Shown here in pieces: positions 6,630-9,979 of a stretch of DNA of 9,979 nucleotides. The notes beneath the pieces are model-generated. The model was not told where the DNA came from. It ran no database searches and saw nothing but the letters and a program-made list of their open reading frames with translations. Origin of the DNA: an uncultured Ruminococcus sp. GTDB lineage: Bacteria > Bacillota > Clostridia > Oscillospirales > Ruminococcaceae. Position numbers and translations under genes: made by a program. The number at the start of each line of letters is the position of its first letter. Position 1 is the first letter of the stretch. Location of the stretch: positions 1 to 9,979 of the forward strand of contig CALCRR010000109.1 in the NCBI GenBank assembly GCA_937894495.1, read 5' to 3'.

Positions 6630-7244
6630 ATGGCCGGAAACTTTGACGGTATCAAGACAAGACGGTTCGGTGTCGAGATCGAGATGACGGGTCTGACAAG
6701 GTGTGAAGCGGCAAAGGCTCTTGCCAAGGCATTCGGGACAGAACCTGAACACTACGGCGGCACATATGACAAGTATCATGTTCCCGACAGCAAGGGACGG
6801 GACTGGACAATAATGTCAGACGGCAGCCTGACCTGTACCACCCATGACGGCAGATCAGCATCAAGATTTTATTCGGTGGAAATGGTGACCTCGATACTCG
6901 AATATGAGGATCTGGATATGCTCCACTCGGTGGTCAAGGCATTGAGAAAAGCCGGGGCGATATGCAATGACAGCACGGGTATCCACATCCACTGCGACTG
7001 CTCGGACTTCTCCCCACAGCAGATCAGAAATCTTGTGAATCTTTTTGCTTCAAAGGAAGATATGCTGTATCAGGCTTTGCAGGTGGCAGACTGGCGTGAG
7101 GACCATTATTGCCAAAAGGTTGATCAGCGCTTTCTGCGGCAGCTTAATCAGAAAAAGCCCAAGTCTATGGAACAGATCAAGCACTTATGGTTTGACGATA
7201 ATGCAATGTACCATACACATTATAATCCTGCACGATATATATGA
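6630..7244 (+). CDS. Amidoligase-family protein (PF12224-like), C-terminally truncated
   Basis: A 204-residue start of a glutamine-synthetase-fold COOH-NH2 ligase, the 'putative amidoligase enzyme' family common on conjugative elements of gut Firmicutes and thought to make isopeptide or amide bonds; its substrate is unknown. A strong site, GGAGGTG (6618-6624), precedes ATG by 5 bases. Seen: FGVEIEMTG (13-21) with the acidic metal-binding pair; SDGSL (63-67); FYSVEMVTSIL (80-90) followed by acidic YED; GIHIHCD (117-123); and the conserved helix with YCQKVDQRFL (160-169). Family members usually continue past the ...YNPARY position for another 100 or so residues (a LNLH...GTVEFR-like strand region). 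Here the frame hits TGA at 7242-7244 right after ARYI, so the C-terminal third is missing. No continuation is seen in other frames. It is probably inactive, or an N-terminal-only derivative. Confidence 0.75.
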   Translation: MAGNFDGIKTRRFGVEIEMTGLTRCEAAKALAKAFGTEPEHYGGTYDKYHVPDSKGRDWTIMSDGSLTCTTHDGRSASRFYSVEMVTSILEYEDLDMLHSVVKALRKAGAICNDSTGIHIHCDCSDFSPQQIRNLVNLFASKEDMLYQALQVADWREDHYCQKVDQRFLRQLNQKKPKSMEQIKHLWFDDNAMYHTHYNPARYI

Positions 7245-7513
7245 AAAAGTTTTTGTATGTCAATGTATTTGATAGGGAGATTCCGACTCCTCAGATCTTT
7301 TATACTTACGAAGAGGCTGAGGCCGAAATGAGAAAAGATTTTCTCAAAGTAGCGGAAATTGCTGATGACCCAATCATCAACGGCGTTGACTATTCAACTC
7401 CGGGAACTTATTTTTCGGATGATGATTGTGAAATAGGAGTAGGTAGTGCGTGGGTAAACGACGCTCCAAACCACGAAAATTGGGACGCAAAAATATTTGA
7501 ATTCGAAGTATAA
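7241..7513 (+). CDS. Small acidic hypothetical protein (90 residues)
   Basis: It begins at an ATG overlapping the amidoligase stop (ATGA at 7241-7244) and has no Shine-Dalgarno of its own, so if expressed it depends on coupled translation. The protein is acidic, with a beta-like start (KKFLYVNVFDRE), an amphipathic acidic helix (YTYEEAEAEMRKDFLKVAE), a DDDCEIG stretch and a conserved-looking tail (NWDAKIFEFEV). I recognise only the general style of small accessory proteins on clostridial conjugative elements. An in-frame TAA at 7223-7225 rules out a longer N-terminus. The deletion that cut the amidoligase probably also removed this gene's own ribosome binding site. A strong terminator follows about 45 bases later. 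Confidence 0.55.
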   Translation: MKKFLYVNVFDREIPTPQIFYTYEEAEAEMRKDFLKVAEIADDPIINGVDYSTPGTYFSDDDCEIGVGSAWVNDAPNHENWDAKIFEFEV

Positions 7514-7556
7514 TTATTTCTAACGAGATAGCAATTGAAGTCTGCGGACCAAACCT

Positions 7557-7588
7557 AAGAGAGCTGGATTCGTCCGGCTTTCTTTTTT
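7557..7588 (+). terminator. Intrinsic terminator with UUCG tetraloop
   Basis: AAGAGAGCTGGA (7557-7568), loop TTCG (7569-7572), TCCGGCTTTCTT (7573-7584): 12 pairs including two G-U, then a T-run to 7588. A stable UUCG loop and T-tract make this a confident terminator for the amidoligase and small-protein transcript. Confidence 0.85.
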
Positions 7589-7600
7589 ATCTATTTTAAA

Positions 7601-7639
7601 ACAAAAAAACTCAATGCAAAAATTTGAAACGCATTAAGG
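7601..7639 (-). terminator. Minus-strand terminator-like hairpin left of the IS
   Basis: On the minus strand CTTAATGC (7638-7631) pairs with GCATTGAG (7617-7610), with one T-G wobble, followed by TTTTTTTG (7609-7602). On the + strand the wobble becomes a C/A mismatch, so the functional direction is minus. It shares CCTTAATGCG, the loop TTTCAA and GCATTG with the + strand terminator at 9329-9374. No minus-strand gene now feeds it. The flank 7640-7718 holds only AT-rich sequence with a 6-bp stem (CTCTTA 7666-7671, TAAGAG 7677-7682). Confidence 0.55.
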
Positions 7640-7732
7640 TCGATTTTTTCCTTATTTTTTTCGTGCTCTTATTCGTTAAGAGTGAGGATATTGTCTTTGT
7701 CTTTTTTTAGAATATTAGTGCTAGAATAAAAA

Positions 7733-7755
7733 CAGTCCATCCTAAACAGACCAAT
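7733..7755 (+). repeat. IS3 left terminal inverted repeat
   Basis: Matches the reverse complement of 9067-9089 at 19 of 23 positions, with TAAACAGACCAAT identical at the inner side and GTCC shared at the outer side. The repeat is imperfect, as is normal for this family. Confidence 0.85.
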
Positions 7756-7766
7756 GATATGAGCAG

Positions 7767-7815
7767 GAAGCCCAGCGCTCGGAATGAGCGTAGCGAATGG
7801 AGAGCGCTGGGCTTC
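7767..7815 (+). repeat. 14-bp inverted repeat in the IS leader
   Basis: GAAGCCCAGCGCTC (7767-7780) and GAGCGCTGGGCTTC (7802-7815) are perfect complements around 21 bases. The loop contains a competing small stem (GCTC with GAGC, 7777-7789). It lies between the left repeat and orfA and probably blocks read-through transcription from the flank or folds the leader RNA. Confidence 0.75.
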
Positions 7816-7830
7816 GGCACTTGACAGGTA

Positions 7831-7839
7831 TGGTATCAT
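7831..7839 (+). promoter_or_regulatory. Extended -10 promoter candidate for the transposase
   Basis: TGGTATCAT: a TGn extension followed by TATCAT at 7834-7839, about 30 bases before orfA. The nearby TTGACA (7821-7826) is only 7 bases from it, too close to act as its -35. The call rests on the extended -10 alone. Confidence 0.3.
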
Positions 7840-7868
7840 ATAAAGAGAATATCATTGGAGGTAATACC

Positions 7869-8159
7869 ATGGCAAAACAGTATGACAAACAGTTCAAACA
7901 GAATGCGGTCGCTTACCGCTATGATCATCCCGATCTGACGATCAAGGAGTGTGCTGCCAAGCTCGGCGTACCTTATGACACATATCACGGCTGGCTCTCG
8001 GCTCACAAGAATAAAGGCGAGAATGCTTTTTGCGGCTCGGGTAATTATTCGTCCGATGAAGCTAAAGAGATTGCTCGTCTTAAGCGCGAGCTGAGAGATA
8101 CTCAGGACGCTCTCGAAGTACTAAAAAAAGCCATCGGCATTCTGGGGGAAAAGCAGTAA
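7869..8159 (+). CDS. IS3-family transposase OrfA
   Basis: A 96-residue DNA-binding subunit. GGAGGT (7857-7862) sits 6 bases before the ATG at 7869; an upstream in-frame ATG at 7797 lies in the leader hairpin and is rejected. Residues about 7-47 form the HTH_Tnp_1 fold (KQFKQNAVAYRYDHP, TIKECAAKLGVPYDTYHGWL). Residues about 64-92 are a coiled coil with Leu heptads (IARLKRELRDTQDALEVLKKAIG) for multimerisation with OrfAB. The slippery A7 is read within LKKA. OrfA made without frameshifting would bind the ends and act as a regulator, by family knowledge. It is intact. Confidence 0.92.
   Translation: MAKQYDKQFKQNAVAYRYDHPDLTIKECAAKLGVPYDTYHGWLSAHKNKGENAFCGSGNYSSDEAKEIARLKRELRDTQDALEVLKKAIGILGEKQ
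8123..8130 (+). promoter_or_regulatory. Programmed -1 frameshift site (A7G)
   Basis: Seven A residues then G, read by OrfA as ..A AAA AAA GCC. A -1 slip continues at 8129 in the orfB frame, which is open from there to 9061. This gives an OrfAB fusion, the usual way IS3 elements make active transposase. The distance to the OrfA stop (8157-8159) is short. Confidence 0.75.
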
Positions 8160-8227
8160 CGGCTGATCTTTATCAGGCTGTTTCTGATCTGGCGGACACG
8201 GCAAAGCGCCACGTTTCCGTCTGCGGG

Positions 8228-9061
8228 GTGCTGAAAAAGCTGGGCGTGTCGAGTTCGGGGTACAAGGAGTGGAAGCATCGGGGTCCTTCTGCGGCAGAGC
8301 AGCGCCGCAACCGCATCAAGGAGCAGATCATTGATATACATAATGCTTCTCATCAGAATTACGGTGCTCCAAAGATCACGCAGGAGCTGCGTAAAAGCGG
8401 CGAGATCATCGCCGAAAGGACTGTCGGGAAATATATGAAAGAAATCGGTGTAAGGGCGCAGTGGGTGCGTCCGTACACAAGAACGACTATTGATCCCAAC
8501 TTCAGTTCGTCTCTCAAAAACATACTTTCTCAGCATTTCAATCCCGAAAAGCCCGATGCCGCCTGGTGCAGCGACATAACTTATATCCCGACAGATGAAG
8601 GCTTCGTTTATCTCACCAGCATCATGGATCTTTACTCCCGAAAAATCGTGGCGTGGACGCTCTCAACAACGCTAGAAGCAGTACACGTTGCCGACACCGT
8701 CCGCAAGGCGATGAAACGGCGAAAGGTCACAGCACCGCTCGTTCTCCACAGCGACAGAGGTTCGCAGTATGTTTCAAAGGCATATCTTGACGCTGCGCAG
8801 AAGGCTCAGCTGAGCTATTCAAAGAAGGGATACCCTTATGACAACGCCTGCATAGAGTCATTTCATTCACTGATAAAACGCGAATGGCTGAACAGGGTAA
8901 GGATCAGAGATTACGACCACGCCAACAAGCTTGTGTTTGAATACATCGAGGCGTTTTACAATACAGTTCGCATTCACAGTCACTGCAACTATCTCTCGCC
9001 GGATGACTTTGAAAAATTATACAACAATTCTCTTGAATCTGATCTCAGACTTGTTGGTTGA
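8228..9061 (+). CDS. IS3-family transposase OrfB (catalytic DDE domain)
   Basis: A 277-residue count from the GTG at 8228, but the frame is open upstream and the natural product is probably the OrfAB fusion entering at about 8129 after a -1 frameshift; no good ribosome binding site precedes 8228. Residues about 20-70 form the HTH_21 helper domain (NYGAPKITQELR). The RNase-H-fold catalytic core follows with WCSDITY (Asp116), LHSDRGSQY (Asp176) and NACIESFHS (Glu210), a complete DDE triad, and then the family tail (KREW, FEYIEAFYNTVRIH, YLSPDDFE). It catalyses copy-out/paste-in transposition through a circular intermediate, by family knowledge. No stops or missing residues, so it looks active. 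Confidence 0.95.
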   Translation: MLKKLGVSSSGYKEWKHRGPSAAEQRRNRIKEQIIDIHNASHQNYGAPKITQELRKSGEIIAERTVGKYMKEIGVRAQWVRPYTRTTIDPNFSSSLKNILSQHFNPEKPDAAWCSDITYIPTDEGFVYLTSIMDLYSRKIVAWTLSTTLEAVHVADTVRKAMKRRKVTAPLVLHSDRGSQYVSKAYLDAAQKAQLSYSKKGYPYDNACIESFHSLIKREWLNRVRIRDYDHANKLVFEYIEAFYNTVRIHSHCNYLSPDDFEKLYNNSLESDLRLVG

Positions 9062-9066
9062 TACGA

Positions 9067-9089
9067 ATTGGTCTGTTTAACTTGGACGG
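9067..9089 (-). repeat. IS3 right terminal inverted repeat
   Basis: The counterpart of 7733-7755. It starts 6 bases after the orfB stop, as usual for compact IS3 elements. A TTGACA hexamer at 9094-9099, just outside the core repeat and facing outward, could serve as a -35 if the element ends at 9099. Confidence 0.85.
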
Positions 9090-9114
9090 ATTCTTGACAG
9101 AGGAGCATATTTGA

Positions 9115-9336
9115 GTTTGTTCGAGAATAAAAATACGAGCAGCCGCTGAATTTAGTACATGGATAGTAATTTCGCTAAATGAATATTTAGCGAAATTAAG
9201 AGAAGTGGCAAAATTGTGTTCAGATTATCGCTTGTTGTACCTCGGCACTCCCAATATCCCCGTATTTAGGGCAAAAGGCGTGTTCGTGCCCAGCAACGAC
9301 TCTCTACAATCAAATATAGTATCGAATAAACCTTAA
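9115..9336 (+). other. Relic or non-coding stretch with a 74-codon open frame lacking a start
   Basis: After TGA at 9112-9114 one frame stays open to TAA at 9334-9336. The translation looks protein-like in part (SDYRLLYLGTPNIPVFRAKG), but it has no ATG or ribosome binding site, and its stop lies inside the terminator stem. It may be the tail of a gene cut off by the IS or by an earlier event, or chance. I recognise no family. Confidence 0.2.
9168..9197. repeat. Perfect 13-bp palindrome
   Basis: AATTTCGCTAAAT (9168-9180), GAAT, then ATTTAGCGAAATT (9185-9197), with no mismatches. No T-run follows, so it is not a terminator. It could be a recombinase or regulator binding site, or the mark of a small palindromic element. 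Confidence 0.75.
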
Positions 9337-9374
9337 TGCGATTTCAATTTATCGCATTGGGGTTTTCTTTTTTT
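9329..9374 (+). terminator. Strong intrinsic terminator right of the IS
   Basis: AACCTTAATGCGAT (9329-9342) pairs with ATCGCATTGGGGTT (9351-9364), with two G-U wobbles, around an 8-base loop, followed by TTTT C TTTTTTT to 9374. It ends whatever transcript once ran through 9115-9336. Confidence 0.85.
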
Positions 9375-9411
9375 AGAAAACTCCAAGAACAGAATCAAGC
9401 GATCTGCGAGA

Positions 9412-9979
9412 TTCAAAACGATGGAAACCTCACTGAAAAAATTCTGAAAGCCTCCAGAGGCTCGATCGTTTCTTGACCATTCCTTGGTTCATGACTCTAC
9501 CTTTGGCTCTAAAAACTTTTCAACCCCACCCTCACACATCCTCTCAGTTTTTCCAAAACGATGGAGACCTTGCTGAAAACAAACTGAGCGTCTCCAGAGG
9601 CTTCATTAGTCTGGGAGTTCATCAGTATCATTTCAGCAAGAACCCAGAGGCCTAATATCCCTCCGCCGAATCGCGGAAAAGAAAATGGAAATCAAATGGA
9701 TCAATAGCCGCCAGACAGCGTCACGGAGACCCCGGAGGCATAATAGTCCTTTGGTACAGCCCGGAGGCTGCATGAGGTCTCTGGATTCCTCAGTGGGTGT
9801 TATAGGAGGATCCTGAGTACAAAAGATTCTTCCAAGGATGAACGTAGAACCCGGAGGTATCATGCGTCCTCTGGACCCCTCTAATCAAGACCCCGGAGGT
9901 AATTGAGTACACCGGGTTCCTCAAGAATTGAGCCAAGAAGCACATTGTGTCCTCTGGGATCCCAGTCTCATCTTTCCCT
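9412..9979. repeat. Degenerate satellite-like array, no genes; runs off the window
   Basis: No credible coding frame. A CAAAACGATGG-led segment at 9414-9461 recurs at 9554-9601 with about 80 percent identity by eye. The core CCnGAGG recurs at 9454, 9594, 9644, 9732, 9761, 9851 and 9893, with complementary CCTCTGG-like words following several of them (for example 9868-9874), so many copies can form short CCGGAGG/CCTCTGG hairpins. Main spacings are about 140 bases with irregular shorter steps of 29 to 90. A perfect palindrome CTGGGATCCCAG lies at 9954-9965. Composition and repetition differ sharply from the rest of the window. Confidence 0.6.

Larger units (their letters stand above)
7733..9089 (+). 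mobile_element. IS3-family insertion sequence, apparently complete
   Basis: Near-matching terminal inverted repeats (7733-7755 and 9067-9089, 19 of 23 identical) enclose orfA and orfB in the -1 relation with an A7 slippery site, an intact DDE triad and no internal stops. If the ends are TG...CA as usual in IS3, the element may run 7719-9099: the left begins TGCTAGAAT and the reverse complement of the right begins TGTCAAGAAT. I could not define a target duplication (TAG versus GAG outside the extended ends). It sits in a gap between relic regions, so the insertion broke no visible gene. Confidence 0.9.

Noticed and set aside
7045..7272. Plus-strand frame of 75 codons in the amidoligase 3' end
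   Set aside because: Overlaps the conserved amidoligase frame; no support for a separate product or for the missing C-terminus.
7821..7826. TTGACA as -35 of an IS promoter
   Set aside because: No -10 hexamer at 16-18 bases; the candidate TATCAT is only 7 bases away and TATAAA 12 bases away.
9633..9863. Minus-strand open frame of 76 codons in the tail
   Set aside because: Low-quality translation within repeat DNA, no ribosome binding site.
9412..9979. CRISPR array
   Set aside because: The repeated word is only about 8 bases, spacing is irregular (29 to 140), and repeats are degenerate; no cas genes.

Overview
The window looks like the chromosome of a low-to-mid GC Firmicute (Bacillota), most likely a Ruminococcus-like gut or rumen bacterium. 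The evidence is strong AGGAGG-type ribosome binding sites, heavy use of the Ile codon ATA, an IS3-family element with an A7 frameshift site, a clostridial-type large serine recombinase, and an amidoligase of the kind carried on clostridial conjugative elements. The genus is an inference from style; no rRNA or other marker gene is present.

Layout. (1) Positions 1-3934 are ordinary, intact chromosome on the + strand: the tail of an upstream gene, a zinc-peptidase-fold (M14 AstE/AspA-type) protein that has lost two of its expected zinc ligands, then a promoter and a likely operon of rtcB (RNA ligase), tatD (metal-dependent nuclease) and a small single-pass membrane protein, closed by a hairpin. 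(2) Positions 3937-7590 are a graveyard. A block of three hairpins resembles the end, and possibly the guide-RNA region, of an IS200/IS605-type element. A minus-strand scar fuses the remains of a polytopic membrane protein to the C-terminal part of a UbiA-family prenyltransferase. Next comes a minus-strand large serine recombinase with its catalytic N-terminus missing and at least three internal lesions. After that lie about 230 bases of non-coding DNA, a 24-bp hairpin, and a + strand amidoligase cut short and fused by an ATGA overlap to a small unknown gene. (3) Positions 7719/7733-9089/9099 are an apparently intact IS3-family insertion sequence: terminal inverted repeats, orfA, A7 slippery site, and orfB with the DDE triad. 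(4) Positions 9100-9374 are non-coding or relic sequence with a perfect 13-bp palindrome and a strong terminator. (5) Positions about 9412-9979 do not look bacterial: a degenerate, satellite-like array built on CCnGAGG / CCTCTGG cores with a roughly 140-bp higher-order period, running off the window. It may be an assembly chimera with eukaryotic (for example ruminant host) satellite DNA.

Working parts. Only the left third reads as functioning housekeeping sequence, and only the IS3 element as an active mobile element. The middle records repeated mobile-element insertion and decay in a cell-envelope biosynthesis locus. I found no tRNA, rRNA or CRISPR array.
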